Shown here in pieces: positions 1 to 9,156 of a stretch of DNA of 64,000 nt. The notes under the pieces were generated by a model, which saw only the letters and a program-made list of their open reading frames with translations, did not search any database and was not told the DNA's origin. The stretch is from positions 372,001 to 436,000 of the forward strand of contig NZ_CP050453.1 of the NCBI RefSeq assembly GCF_014171575.1. The letters are read 5' to 3'. Source of the DNA: Microbacterium sp. Se63.02b. Lineage in GTDB: Bacteria; Actinomycetota; Actinomycetes; Actinomycetales; Microbacteriaceae. A program made the position numbers and the translations under genes. Each line of letters begins with the position of its first letter. Within the stretch, counting starts at the first letter, position 1.

Positions 1-1
1 G

Positions 2-715
2 TCGCAGCGCGTGACGGAGCCGCACGGTCACCTCGCTCACGCCGCGTGTACGCGCGGTGATGATGAACGGCTCGTCGAGGGCGTCCTCCAGTGCCCCGCG
101 GAAGACCTGGATGAGAGCGGGAGCAGTGCTCAGACCGATCATCAGCGCCGGGAGGACGAGGGTCGCTGGGCCGTCGCTGCCGACGGACGGCAGCAGGTGC
201 AGGGAGTAGGAGAAGATCGTCAGCAGCACGATGCCGATCCAGAATCCCGGTGCCGACAGGAAGAAGATCTCGACGACCGACGACACACGGTGCGGGATCG
301 GACGCTTCGCGGTGAGCAGCGCGACGGCGACGGTGAGGACGATCGTGACGAGCGCTGCTGCGCCGGCGAGCTGCAGCGTCGGGCCGAGCTGCTCCCCGAT
401 GATGTCGACTACCGGAAGGTCGCGCTGATACGAGGTGCCGAGGTCTCCGGTGAGAAGTCGTCCGAGGTAGGTGCCGTACTGCGCCCAGAGCGGCTGATCG
501 AAACCGTATTGCTCGCGGATCGCCGCTTCTTGATCGGCGGTGAGGCTGACCTCGGCGCCGCCGACGACGGCGTACACCCGGTCTCCGGGGAGGACGTAGA
601 GGGCCACGAAGGCGAGGCTGATGGCGCCGAAGAGCACTCCGATGCCGCTGAGGGCGCGCAGCGCCGCATGGCGCAGATACCCCGTCACCTGGTGGGCGGT
701 TCGTGTCGAGGTCAT
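2..715 (-). CDS. Peptide-type ABC transporter permease (DppB-like), cut by window edge
   Basis: This is the inner-membrane permease of a peptide/nickel-type (family 5) ABC importer. About 238 residues are visible from the ATG at 715. A first membrane helix lies at about residues 20-40, followed by a 'LPGD' turn and the periplasmic 'QYGFDQPLWAQYGTYLG' stretch typical of DppB N-termini. The reading frame leaves the window inside the cytoplasmic EAA coupling loop ('TARTRGVSEVTVRLRHAL'), so roughly the last third is missing. It lies 31 bases downstream of the binding-protein gene on the same strand and is presumably co-transcribed. The substrate cannot be told from the permease. Confidence 0.9.
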   Translation of the reverse strand, partial: MTSTRTAHQVTGYLRHAALRALSGIGVLFGAISLAFVALYVLPGDRVYAVVGGAEVSLTADQEAAIREQYGFDQPLWAQYGTYLGRLLTGDLGTSYQRDLPVVDIIGEQLGPTLQLAGAAALVTIVLTVAVALLTAKRPIPHRVSSVVEIFFLSAPGFWIGIVLLTIFSYSLHLLPSVGSDGPATLVLPALMIGLSTAPALIQVFRGALEDALDEPFIITARTRGVSEVTVRLRHALR

Positions 716-746
716 GGGGCTCCGGGGGATGGTCGCCGGCGGAAGG

Positions 747-2408
747 TCACGAACCCGCGCCCTCCTTCCAGGTGTTGTAGAACCAGAGGTTGCCGTAGGC
801 GCGGTCGAATGCCAGACCGTGCACGCTGTCCTGCGACGAGACCAGCGAGGGCCGGTAGTACAGCGGGATCGAGGGGACGATCTCGGTCAGGCGCTCCTGC
901 GCCTGCGCATACAGATCCGCGATCTCGTCGGCGTCGGTCGATGCCCGCGCGGTCGCGACGAGTTCATCGAGTTCCGCATCCGCGGTGTTGGTCTGATTGG
1001 TCCCGCGGCGCTCAGGTGTCGTGACCTCTGTCGAGCTGTACTTGATGAACAGGACGTCGGCGGTGTTCGTGGTCCAGATGCCGGCGCTGATGTCCTGCTC
1101 GCCTGCGGCGACGCGGGCCTGCTGATCTTCTGACGAGAGCAGATCGATCTGCACCTCGACCCCGATGTCCTTGAGCTGGTCCTGCACGATCTCGAGGATC
1201 TGGTTGGCCTGCGTCACGTCACCCGTCGTGGGGAAGTAGAGCGACAGGCGCTGGCCGTCCTTCGTGCGGAACCCCTCGGAGTCCACCTCGGACCAGCCGG
1301 CGTCGTCGAGGATCTCATTGGCCTGATCGACGTCATGGGTGAATGTGGCGGTGCTGTTCTCGGCGTAGTTCGGCGTCGAAGGCACGAGGAAGCCGTCCGC
1401 CACCGTCCACTGCCCGAACGAGACCGCGTCGATGATCGCCTTGCGGTCGAGGCCGGCGAAGATCGCCTGCCGCACCGCCTGGTCATCGAGAGGAGCATTG
1501 TTCTCGTTGAGCCACAGCGAATACGGATGGCCGGGACGGTCGAACCTGGTGAACTCGAGGCTGTCGTTGCTCTGCACCGATTCCACGCTCTGCGGCGGAG
1601 TCCAGTCGATGACATCGAAGTCGCCGGCCACCAGGCCGTTGTAGCGCACGCTGTCTTCGGCGACGAAGCTGATCTCGATGCCGTCGAGGTAGGCGGCGCC
1701 CGTCCTTCCGGCATCCGACTCCGGCGCCCAGCCGTAGTCGTCGTTGCGCTCGAGAGTGAGGGACTCGTCCGCCCGCCAGTCGACGACCTCGAACGGTCCG
1801 GTGCCGATCGGGTGATCGACGATCGTCTCGGGCGCCTCGGTGAGCTGCTTTCCCGAGATGATGCTCAGGTAAGCCTGCGACAGCACGTTGATGAGCGCGG
1901 AGTACGGTTCGGAGAGGGTGATCTCCAGGGTCAGGTCGTCGATGGCCTTCGAGCTCTCGTACGGCCCGAGGTACGACGCCTGCAGCGGCGCCGCCGTCGC
2001 GGGGTCGAAGATGTGCTCGATGTTCTGCTGCACGACCGCGGCGGTGAGCGGCGAGTCGTCCTGGAACGTGATGTCGGGGCGCAGGTGGATCGTGTACACG
2101 CGGCCGTCGTCGGAGAGATCGTACGACTCGGCCAGCAGGCCCTCGAAGGTGCCGTCCTCCTTCTGCCAGAACAGCGTGTCGAAGATCGCACGGAAGATGA
2201 GCGGGTCATTCGAGTTCCCCTGCTGGTGGGGGTCGAGGTTGGTCGGTGCCCACGCGTTGAGAGCGAGCTTGAGTGTTCCTCCCGCTTCGGGCTCGCCACT
2301 GTCGGTGGGTCCGGCGGAGCCGCCGGTGCTCGTCGAGCAGGCGGCGAGCGTGATGGTGAGCACAGTCGCCGCGATCGCTCCGAGCAACCGATTCCGGGAA
2401 GTCGTCAT
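747..2408 (-). CDS. ABC transporter substrate-binding lipoprotein, family 5 (peptide-type)
   Basis: This is the extracytoplasmic receptor for the permease just downstream; both are on the minus strand, 31 bases apart. Its 553 residues match the usual SBP family 5 length. The N-terminus is a lipoprotein signal with a lipobox LAAC ending at Cys24. The mature part shows family-5 landmarks: 'LNAWAPTNLDPHQQGNSN' near the start, 'LRPDITFQDDSPLTA' (the conserved F.DG.P-type segment), 'VDHPIGTGPFEV' and 'RQAIFAGLDRKAII'. The family binds di- and oligopeptides, nickel or oligosaccharides; nothing here fixes the ligand. A roughly 200-base region upstream separates it from the divergent amine oxidase. 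Confidence 0.93.
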   Translation of the reverse strand: MTTSRNRLLGAIAATVLTITLAACSTSTGGSAGPTDSGEPEAGGTLKLALNAWAPTNLDPHQQGNSNDPLIFRAIFDTLFWQKEDGTFEGLLAESYDLSDDGRVYTIHLRPDITFQDDSPLTAAVVQQNIEHIFDPATAAPLQASYLGPYESSKAIDDLTLEITLSEPYSALINVLSQAYLSIISGKQLTEAPETIVDHPIGTGPFEVVDWRADESLTLERNDDYGWAPESDAGRTGAAYLDGIEISFVAEDSVRYNGLVAGDFDVIDWTPPQSVESVQSNDSLEFTRFDRPGHPYSLWLNENNAPLDDQAVRQAIFAGLDRKAIIDAVSFGQWTVADGFLVPSTPNYAENSTATFTHDVDQANEILDDAGWSEVDSEGFRTKDGQRLSLYFPTTGDVTQANQILEIVQDQLKDIGVEVQIDLLSSEDQQARVAAGEQDISAGIWTTNTADVLFIKYSSTEVTTPERRGTNQTNTADAELDELVATARASTDADEIADLYAQAQERLTEIVPSIPLYYRPSLVSSQDSVHGLAFDRAYGNLWFYNTWKEGAGS

Positions 2409-2614
2409 GGCCGCTCCTTGCGGTGGGGGGTCTTGGTGGTGAAACGCTATGTGAGGTGCGAGTACCGGCCGACGGGGGAGTCGGGGCGTTACCGGCGGTT
2501 ACCCCGGGTTACCCGCGCCGTCGTTCTGTGTCGCATCCGGGGAGGTCCGGACTGCTCGGCGGGACCGAGCGCGCCGCACCGCCACGGCGGTGTTCGGGAT
2601 AGGGTGGCGACACG

Positions 2615-3966
2615 ATGAGGATCACGCGCCGTACACTGCTCCTCGGCGCCGGAGCCGGTGTCGCTTCGGTGCTTCTCGCCTCGTGCACCCCGGAGCCCGC
2701 GCCCACCCCGACGCCCACCCGCACCCGTGAGCCGGAGCCGCCCCCGGGGTCCCCGCCCCCGCCGGCAGCATCCGCAGCGGCTGGACGACAGACCCGTTCG
2801 CCCTGGGTGCGGCCAGCTTCACACCCGTCGGCGTGCTGTCGGACACCCGCTCCGCGCTGGCGACGCCGGTCGACAAGCGCCTCTTCTTCGCGGGAGAGGC
2901 GACCGACACCGAAGCCCCCGGCACCGTGCGCGGTGCGATCGCGTCGGGGACGCGCGCCGCCGAAGAGGTCTTGGTCCCGGCGACGTCGGGCGAGCGCATC
3001 GCGGTGGTCGGCGCCGGACTCGCCGGTGCAACGGCCGCGGCGCTGCTCGCCGAGAACGGGCTGCAGGTGACGGTCGTCGAGGCGAGGGACCGTGTCGGCG
3101 GACGGGTGTACTCCCGTACCGACGACTCGTGGCCGATGCCGGTGCAGCTCGGCGCCTGGCTCTTCGGCGAAGATGACGGCGACGTGCTCGACCGCCTGAG
3201 CAGCGGTGACATCGGCATCGTCGACCTCACCGGCGCACGATGGCGGACCCCGGACGGCGACACGGAGCCGGTCGACCCGCAGCCGTTCGACGCCGCGATC
3301 GCGACGGCGCAGGCTGCTCCCGAGGACACGTCCGTCGCCGATGCGCTGACCGCCGCGGGCATCGACCCCGCAGACCCCGCGACCGCCGCACTGCTCGGGA
3401 TCCTCGCGACCCGCACGGGAGCCGGCGCCGACGAACTCTCGAGCTGGTTCGCCCCGCCGCTCCCCGCGGGTGAGCCGAAGGCCGCGACGGGCGACCTCAC
3501 GCCGTTCATCGAACAGGCGCTCGACGGCGTCACCGTCGGCCTCAACTCGCCCGTCGCAAGAGTCGCGTACGACGATTCGGGCGTGAGCATCCGCCTCGGC
3601 ACCGGGGAGGCGCTGTCGTTCGACCGCGTCGTCGTCACCGTGCCGCTCGGGGTGCTGCAGGATCGGAGCATCGAGTTCGAACCGCCGCTGCCCTTCTCCA
3701 ACCGCGGCGCGATCGCGGCACTCGGCATGGGCGCGATCGAGACGGTCTGGCTGCGCTGGGAAGAGGCGTTCTGGGACAGCGAGGAGACGATCTGGCACGC
3801 GGTCGGCGCCGACGTGGCGATTGCGACCTGGATCAATCTGCGACCCGCGACGGGTGAGAACGTGCTCGTGGGGATCGTCGGAGGGGCGGCTGCGGCGGAG
3901 CTCGCGCAGCTCGATGAGGACGAGGCCATCGAAGCCGCCCTCGCCTCGCTCTCGCTCTACGTCTGA
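2615..3966 (+). CDS. Exported flavin amine oxidase with permuted domain order (frame broken once)
   Basis: A 5' part (from ATG 2615) gives a twin-arginine/lipoprotein-like leader 'TRRTLLLGAGAGVASVLLASC' with candidate lipid Cys24 and a Pro/Thr-rich linker. One base appears to be missing in the C/G runs around 2740-2765. In the next frame the protein continues with 'SGWTTDPFALGA' and 'RLFFAGEAT...GTVRGAIASG', the C-terminal signature of monoamine-oxidase-family enzymes. Only then comes the FAD Rossmann motif 'IAVVGAGLAGATAAALLAE' and 'VVEARDRVGGRVYS', normally the N-terminus. The chain ends at 'ALASLSLYV', just where the W..DPF segment would normally follow. The order is therefore a circular permutation of the family. 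The expected activity is FAD-dependent oxidation of an amine outside the membrane; the substrate is unknown. The 3' end overlaps the convergent Pr6Pr gene by 10 bases. Confidence 0.8.
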
Positions 3967-4664
3967 CCGACGCGCTCGTCGATCGGCACCTGCTCCTTCG
4001 TCGATCTCCGCGCGCTGTGCTCCGCCTCGCTGCGCAGCCGTCGCGGCAGCGGCATCCTGCTGATCAGCACGAGCACCGTCGCGACGGCGGCGAAGGTGCC
4101 GAGGGCGATCGCGGCGGAGACCAGGAACTCCACGGGCCCGCTCACCTGGCGCGGGTCGAGGAAGTAGTACGGGTACCAGCCGATCAACGGTCCGCGGATC
4201 ATCGTCGCGATGCCCCACAGCACCGGGTACGCGAGAGCCACCGGCACCACCCGCCAGGGCACGGAGCGATGCCCCGGCGCGAGCGCCCAGGCGGCCACCG
4301 TGACGGCGGGGAGCCAGAAGTGCAGCACCTGATCCGACCACGGCACGTCGATGCGGATGCCGCGGAGACCGGCCTGCCACACCAGGATCGCGAACACGAG
4401 ACCCGCGGTGATCGTCCAGGTCAGCACGAGCGCGAGCGCGACGGTGAGCCACCGCGGATCCCTCGCGCGGCGGAGGGCGATGACGCCGGCGATGCTCAGC
4501 AGCACGACGAAGGCGATGTTCGACTGGTTGGTCAGGTAGGCGAAGAAGTTCTGGCTCGCGATCGTGTTCGACGCCAGGCCCCACGCGAGCCGGTGGATGA
4601 GCGCCACGAGGCAGACGGCGGCGGCGCCGAGGCGGAGCAGGCCGAAGACGGTGCGGGCCTTCAC
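3957..4664 (-). CDS. Pr6Pr-family integral membrane protein
   Basis: The 235-residue protein has six predicted membrane helices and the family hallmarks 'FAYLTNQSNIAF' near residues 41-52, 'WSDQVLHFWLPAVT' and 'GWYPYYFLDP'. These match the Pr6Pr (six-helix) membrane family common in actinobacteria, whose function is not established. The charged tail (about the last 30 residues) is cytosolic. Its stop codon overlaps the end of the convergent amine oxidase gene, so the two may share a bidirectional transcription end. Confidence 0.8.
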   Translation of the reverse strand: MKARTVFGLLRLGAAAVCLVALIHRLAWGLASNTIASQNFFAYLTNQSNIAFVVLLSIAGVIALRRARDPRWLTVALALVLTWTITAGLVFAILVWQAGLRGIRIDVPWSDQVLHFWLPAVTVAAWALAPGHRSVPWRVVPVALAYPVLWGIATMIRGPLIGWYPYYFLDPRQVSGPVEFLVSAAIALGTFAAVATVLVLISRMPLPRRLRSEAEHSARRSTKEQVPIDERVGQT

Positions 4665-4772
4665 CGCTGCGTCACCCGCCGTCTCCTCATCCGCCGAGTC
4701 TACGGAGGGGTGCTGCGCGAAGCCTCATCGAGGCCGGCCGATGTCCCCGGCCTCGCCAGGGGAGGAGAAGGG

Positions 4773-5162
4773 TCAGCGGCGGCGTGCGCGGGTCGACCAC
4801 AGGGCGAGCGCGACGAGCACCGGCTGGAAGAACAGGCGAACGAAGCGCTTCATGTCGGTGTCGAGGCCGAAGCCGTCGCGATGGTGCATCCACTGCGCCA
4901 CGTTGCCGGGGAACACCGCGACGAAGAACAGTGCGGCGATCACGCCGACCGTGCGCCGGCGCTTGCGCGCCAGGAGGAGGGTGGAGCCGAGCGCGACCTC
5001 GGCCACGCCGGAGGCGAGCACCGTCGTATCCGGATCGAGGGGCAGCGATTCGGGTACCTGCGCCTGGAACTCCTCACGGGCCACCGTGAGGTGGGAGACG
5101 CCGGCGAAGACGAGGGAGGCGCCGAGGAACACGCGGCCGATGGTGCGGGCAGGAGTCGACAT
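4773..5162 (-). CDS. DoxX-like small membrane protein
   Basis: The protein has 129 residues with four predicted membrane helices. The features 'GRVFLGASLVFAGVSHL' at residues 8-24 and the conserved 'FPGNVAQWMHHRDGFGLDTD' loop place it in the DoxX/DoxX-like group (the GNxxxW..HRD pattern is typical of the actinobacterial subset). Family members are quinone- or redox-associated in some bacteria, but no specific role can be assigned here. It sits 29 bases downstream of the RNase HI gene on the same strand. Confidence 0.75.
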   Translation of the reverse strand: MSTPARTIGRVFLGASLVFAGVSHLTVAREEFQAQVPESLPLDPDTTVLASGVAEVALGSTLLLARKRRRTVGVIAALFFVAVFPGNVAQWMHHRDGFGLDTDMKRFVRLFFQPVLVALALWSTRARRR

Positions 5163-5191
5163 GGTGCGAGTGTACGCCTCGGCTTCTGCGC

Positions 5192-5962
5192 TCAGATCAG
5201 GCGTCGGAGCGCCTCTTCGAGCGAGATGCCCTGGGCCTCGGCACGGTCACGCAGCCGCGCGTGCTCGTCGGAGGAGAGCGGGATGCGCAGCTCGATCGGG
5301 TCGTCCTCGGGGGCGTCGAGGCCGTCGAGCAGGTCGGAGGGTTCGGCCCACAACGGCTCCGCGACCGAGGTCGACGCGGCAGCGGAAGACGGCCGTGTCG
5401 GCGAAGCGGATGTGGCCCCGGACGCCGGCGCCGGCGCGGTGGATGGCGCGTTCGCGGCGACCGGTGCCGACGCGGCGACCGCGGCTCCGGCATCCGTTCC
5501 GCGGGTGAAGCCCGGTCCTCGACGCGGTTCCTGCTTCTGCTGATACGCCTTCGCCGCGGCGTTCGCACGTTCGTCGGCGGCTTCGTTCAGTGGGTGGCCG
5601 GCGTGGCCTTTGACCCAGGAGAATTCGACGTCACGGCCGCGGATCGCCTCGTCGATACCCTCCAGGAGGTCGCGGTTGAGCACGGGCCCGCCGTCGGACT
5701 TGCGCCAGCCCTTGCGCTTCCACCCCGGCATCCACTTGGTCACGGAGTCGATCACGTATCGGCTGTCGCACTCGATCAGCAGCTTCTCGTCGGTGCCGGC
5801 GGTCGCGCGCAGCAGCTCGAGCACGGCGCGCAGCTCGCCCTGGTTGTTCGTGCCGTGCGGGGACCCGCCTGCCGCCCAGTTCGCGTCGTCGATGTACCAG
5901 GCCCACCCGTTGGGGCCGGGGTTGCCCAGGGCGGAGCCGTCTGCGGCGGCGGTGATCGTCAT
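5192..5962 (-). CDS. rnhA: Ribonuclease HI with C-terminal linker and ribbon-helix-helix-like tail
   Basis: The enzyme cleaves the RNA strand of RNA:DNA hybrids. The N-terminal 145 residues form the RNase H fold, with catalytic carboxylates visible as Asp8 (AADGSA), Glu43 (QGELRA), Asp66 (ECDSRY) and Asp130 (EAADERA), and the 'WVKGHAGHPLNE' handle/His loop. After about residue 145 comes an Ala/Pro/Thr-rich linker of roughly 65 residues. A conserved-looking tail 'IELRIPLSSDEHARLRDRAE' with 'GISLEEALRRLI' follows; it resembles a ribbon-helix-helix DNA-binding segment. Typical bacterial RNase HI is about 155 residues, so the extension is unusual. The minus-strand ATG at 5962 is well placed before the first beta strand. 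Confidence 0.93.
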   Translation of the reverse strand: MTITAAADGSALGNPGPNGWAWYIDDANWAAGGSPHGTNNQGELRAVLELLRATAGTDEKLLIECDSRYVIDSVTKWMPGWKRKGWRKSDGGPVLNRDLLEGIDEAIRGRDVEFSWVKGHAGHPLNEAADERANAAAKAYQQKQEPRRGPGFTRGTDAGAAVAASAPVAANAPSTAPAPASGATSASPTRPSSAAASTSVAEPLWAEPSDLLDGLDAPEDDPIELRIPLSSDEHARLRDRAEAQGISLEEALRRLI

Positions 5963-6065
5963 CCCTCAACCGTAACGGTGGGCGCCGACGCGGAATCACG
6001 TCGAGGTCGCACGGATACGCGGGAATCCTGCGCCGCGAGGCTGCATCTGCGACGGCAACCGAGGA

Positions 6066-6314
6066 TCAGTCCTTCCCGGGCCCGGGCTCGGGCTCGGGCT
6101 CGCGGCTCTCGATCGAGACGGCGTCAGGGGCCGGGGGTGCGACCGGGAACAGCACGGAGCTCAGGTCGCCGCTGGCCTCCGCGCCGAGGCCGATCGAGAG
6201 CGGATCGACGACGGGTGCCGTGTCGAGGATCTCCGATTCGGAGCGCTCGAGCGGCTCAGACGGCAGAATCCACTGGTTCTCTTCTTCTTCAGGCTTGTGC
6301 TGGAACAGTCCCAT
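6066..6314 (-). CDS. Small acidic hypothetical protein
   Basis: I do not recognise the family. The ORF can begin at a GTG (6359) or at ATGs at 6323 or 6314. I chose 6314 because it gives a compact start 'MGLFQHKPEEEENQWI' with a weak GGA upstream. The 82 residues are acidic and Pro-rich, with no membrane helix, and end in alternating Glu-Pro 'EPEPEPGPGK'. Codon use is like that of its neighbours, supporting a real gene. Start choice and even reality are uncertain. Confidence 0.5.
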   Translation of the reverse strand: MGLFQHKPEEEENQWILPSEPLERSESEILDTAPVVDPLSIGLGAEASGDLSSVLFPVAPPAPDAVSIESREPEPEPGPGKD

Positions 6315-6395
6315 GGGTTCCATTGTGACCCCGTGCTCGGCCGGGAGCACCGGATTCACACGGGATTGATCGGATGACGCGCCGACGACGAACCG

Positions 6396-6701
6396 TCAGG
6401 CGGAGGCTGCGCGTACGGCTTCGACCAGTGCGCGCCAGGGGCCGTCGAGCGCCGAGTCGGGCAGCTCGCGCTCGCGCCGTTCCGAGGGTGTGCGAGCGCG
6501 GATGCTCCAGACGAACCGGTCGGCGCCGCTGTCGGCCTCGGTCTCCTGATCCCACGGGCAGCTGTCGATGAGGTCGATCCACTCCACGGCGTCGTCGGAC
6601 TCCGCCTCCACGCGCCACTGACGGCGGATGCCGGCGATGCCGCCCGAGCGCACGACCGCGATGACGACCTGGGCGTCAGTCGGTGGAGGGGACTCGCTCA
6701 T
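6396..6701 (-). CDS. Emfourin-type inhibitor of protealysin-like M4 protease
   Basis: Emfourins are small proteinaceous inhibitors encoded next to protealysin-like metalloproteases. The sequence shows the family pattern: an opening strand with 'VVRSGGIAGIRRQWRVE', a middle with 'WIDLIDSCPW', the strand 'DRFVWSIRA' and the closing helix 'LDGPWRALVEAV'. The ATG at 6701 is preferred because GGGAG lies 9 bases upstream; it gives 101 residues. The start lies 26 bases inside the end of the M4 protease gene, so translation is probably coupled and the enzyme and its inhibitor are made together. No signal peptide is present, so inhibition would be intracellular. Confidence 0.82.
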   Translation of the reverse strand: MSESPPPTDAQVVIAVVRSGGIAGIRRQWRVEAESDDAVEWIDLIDSCPWDQETEADSGADRFVWSIRARTPSERRERELPDSALDGPWRALVEAVRAASA

Positions 6702-7744
6702 CCTCATAGACTCCCACGCGCGCCCAGGCGCGTCGAGCGGCGGCAGCCGTGGCATCGTCGATCGCCGTGGCAGCGGCGACTGTCGCATCGGCGAACTCGG
6801 TGAACGTCGCGGTGCTCGACAACCCGCCGGTGAGCGCCCGATACCAGGTGGTGCCTGCGCGCTCCCAGGCCTTGCCGCCGAGGTCGATCGCGAAGAGGGC
6901 GAACGCGCGGTTGGGGATGCCGGAGTTGATGTGCACCCCGCCGTTGTCTTCGGTCGTGCGGACGAACCCGCTCATATGGTCGGGCTGGGGTCTCGGCCGA
7001 GCTCGTCGTCGTCGTACGCCGTGCCGGGAGCGATCATCGACCGCAGCGCTGCACCCTCGACCGCTTCGGTGAAGATCTCGGCGCCGATGAGCCAGGTCGC
7101 CTCGTCGGCGGACTGCCCGAGTGCGTACTGCTCGGTCAGCGCCCCGAACACGTCGGCGATCGACTCGTTCAGAGCCCCCGGCTGACCTTGGTACTCGAGG
7201 TTGGCGGTGTGCTGCACGACACCGTGGGCGAGCTCGTGACCGATGACCGTGAGCGAGCCGGTGAAGCCCTGGAACACCTCGCCGTCGCCGTCGCCGAACA
7301 CCATGCGCTCTCCGTCCCAGAACGCGTTGTCGTAGTCGACGCCGTAGTGCACGGTGGCATCGAGGGGCGCGCCCGCGTCGTCGAGGGAGTTGCGCGCGAA
7401 CGCGGCCAGCAGCATCTCGAACGTCGCGCCGAGCCCGTCGAAGGCCTGGTTCGCCGCGTCGTCCGCCACAGGGGCGTCGTCTTCGGTGCGCACCACGACT
7501 CCCGGCAGCTGCTGCGTGTTGGCCGCGTCGCTGATCGTGCGGTTCGGCGCGTCGGACAGCTGCGCCACGAGGTCGCCGTTCTCGTCGATCGACAGGTCGA
7601 TGCGCGCGCGGAACGGCGGTCGGCCGGCGGTCAGCGTCTGACGCGCCGCTGCGGCCGCTCGGGGAAGCGGCCCGACTCGGCCAGACGCGCGAGCAGGTAG
7701 GACGGGACCACTCCATGACGTCGTGCGGGTGCTGTGCTGCTCAT
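6676..7744 (-). CDS. M4 (thermolysin/protealysin-type) metalloprotease, frame broken twice
   Basis: This is a zinc metalloendopeptidase. It has the HExxH motif in 'VIGHELAHGVVQHTANLEYQ', the third zinc ligand in 'NESIADVFG', and the catalytic His in 'NGGVHINSGIPNRAF'. The start is the ATG at 7744 ('MSSTAPARRHGVVPSYLLARLAESG'-like N-terminus, the short protealysin propeptide pattern without a signal peptide). Two breaks, near 7660 and 6975, are each restored by one extra C in a C-run; the repaired length is about 356 residues, right for protealysin. The lack of a signal peptide matches protealysin-like enzymes. Emfourin follows in the same operon. Confidence 0.88.
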
Positions 7745-7828
7745 GCTGAGACCCTACGCCGGGGCGCCGACGTCGGGACCCTCCCGGCGCGCAGTACTCG
7801 CTGTCGCCGGCATGATCCTCGACTTGAG

Positions 7829-7847
7829 ATTGAGAATCGTTCTCAAT
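7829..7847. promoter_or_regulatory. Zur-like operator upstream of AztD-like genes
   Basis: The inverted repeat TTGAGAA-tcg-TTCTCAA (arms 7830-7836 and 7840-7846) resembles actinobacterial Zur boxes of the TGAnAATnNTTnTCA type. It lies 15 bases before the ATG at 7862, so a bound repressor would block that promoter. The regulator identity (Zur rather than another Fur-family protein) is inferred from the zinc-chaperone genes downstream. Confidence 0.72.
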
Positions 7848-7861
7848 AAGGTGGCAGAGTC

Positions 7862-9092
7862 ATGAAGCTCTCCACTCTGCGCCGCGCGGCGCTCCTCCCG
7901 TCCGCCCTGGCCCTGCTCCTCGCGGCCACCGCCTGCACCCCTCCTCGGCGCCGACGGAGAAGTCGACCGCACCCTCGGCGCCGTCGACACCCGATGCGCA
8001 CGGCATCGACGCCGGCGCCGCGGCCGAGGTCTCGACCCCTGCGCTGGCCCTCGTTATCGCCGACCGGGACGGCGAGGTCACGCTCCTCGACCTCTCCTCC
8101 GAGGAACGCTCGACGCTCGCCCCCGCGGCGCACAGCGTGACAGGCGTCTTCGGCGACGGTCGACTCGTCTTCCGCGAGCACGACGAAGGCGAAGCATCCT
8201 CCGTCGAGGTCATCGACTCCGCGCGCTGGACGATGCCGCACGGCGACCACACCCATTCCTTCCGCGGAGAGCCGCGGAGTCTCGGTCGCATCGAGGGGCA
8301 GGGGAGGTGCGCGCGACGACGAGCGGTCAGCAGACCACCGTCGCCTTCGAGAGCGGGGAAATCGTCCTCCTCGCGCACGACGACCTCGGCGAGACCGTCG
8401 ATGCGACACCCCGCCTCGTCGTCGACGCGTCAGGGCCGGTCATGCCCTTCGCGGACCGGCTGCTCGTCCCCACCGCCGGCAGCTCGATCGAGATCATCGA
8501 CCTCTCGGGCGACCCCGCACCCGGAGAGAGTGCCGCGTGCACCGGCGCATCCGATGCGGATACCACGCGGGTCGGCGCCGTGTTCACCTGCGACGCCGGG
8601 GCTGTGCTCTTCACACGAGAGGTCGGCGGCGCGCTCGCCGCTGAGCCGATCCCCTTCCCTGTCGAGGCCCCGCCGCCGACGACTCTGTCCGGACGCGCGG
8701 ATCGGCCCGACCTCGCCGGCGTCGCGGGTGAGATCGGAGCGTGGCTGCTCGATGTGCGCGAGCGGCGGTGGACGCTGCTCCGCTCGGAGGTCCCGTTGAT
8801 CCGGGCGGTCGCGCTCGGCGACGATGGCAGCCGCACGGTCGTCCTCGACATCGACGGTCGGGTGCGGGTGCTCGCCCCGGACGGGGAGGTGCTCGTCCGG
8901 ACCGAACCGCTGTTGGCGGCATCCGTCGCCGCTCCCGCTTTGCGCGATCGCGTGCAGCTTGTCGTCGACGCGCGCCATGCGTACCTCACCGACCCGGCCG
9001 ACGGGGCGGTGCACGAGATCGATCACCGCGACGGCCGCGTCGCCCGCACCTTCACCGACCTGGACCCCTGGTTCGTCCAGCAGGTCGGCTGA
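7862..9092 (+). CDS. AztD-like lipoprotein, probable zinc-binding beta-propeller (frame broken twice)
   Basis: The protein begins with a lipoprotein signal ending in LAATAC (Cys25). Breaks near 7940 and 8305 are each repaired by one base; the repaired chain of about 410 residues is a repetitive beta-propeller-like protein ('VTLLDLSSEERSTLA', 'IVLLAHDDLGE', 'VRVLAPDGEVL' repeats). A His/Asp cluster 'MPHGDHTHSF' looks like a zinc site. It is a divergent relative of the next gene. Position behind a Zur-like box suggests production under zinc limitation. A role as zinc chaperone or zinc store is inferred; transporter genes aztABC are not in the window. Confidence 0.65.
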
Positions 9093-9156
9093 TCCTCGAC
9101 GACTCCGTCGTCGTCGCGCATCCCGCGCACCCACCCAGAAGAAAGAGAGACGATCC

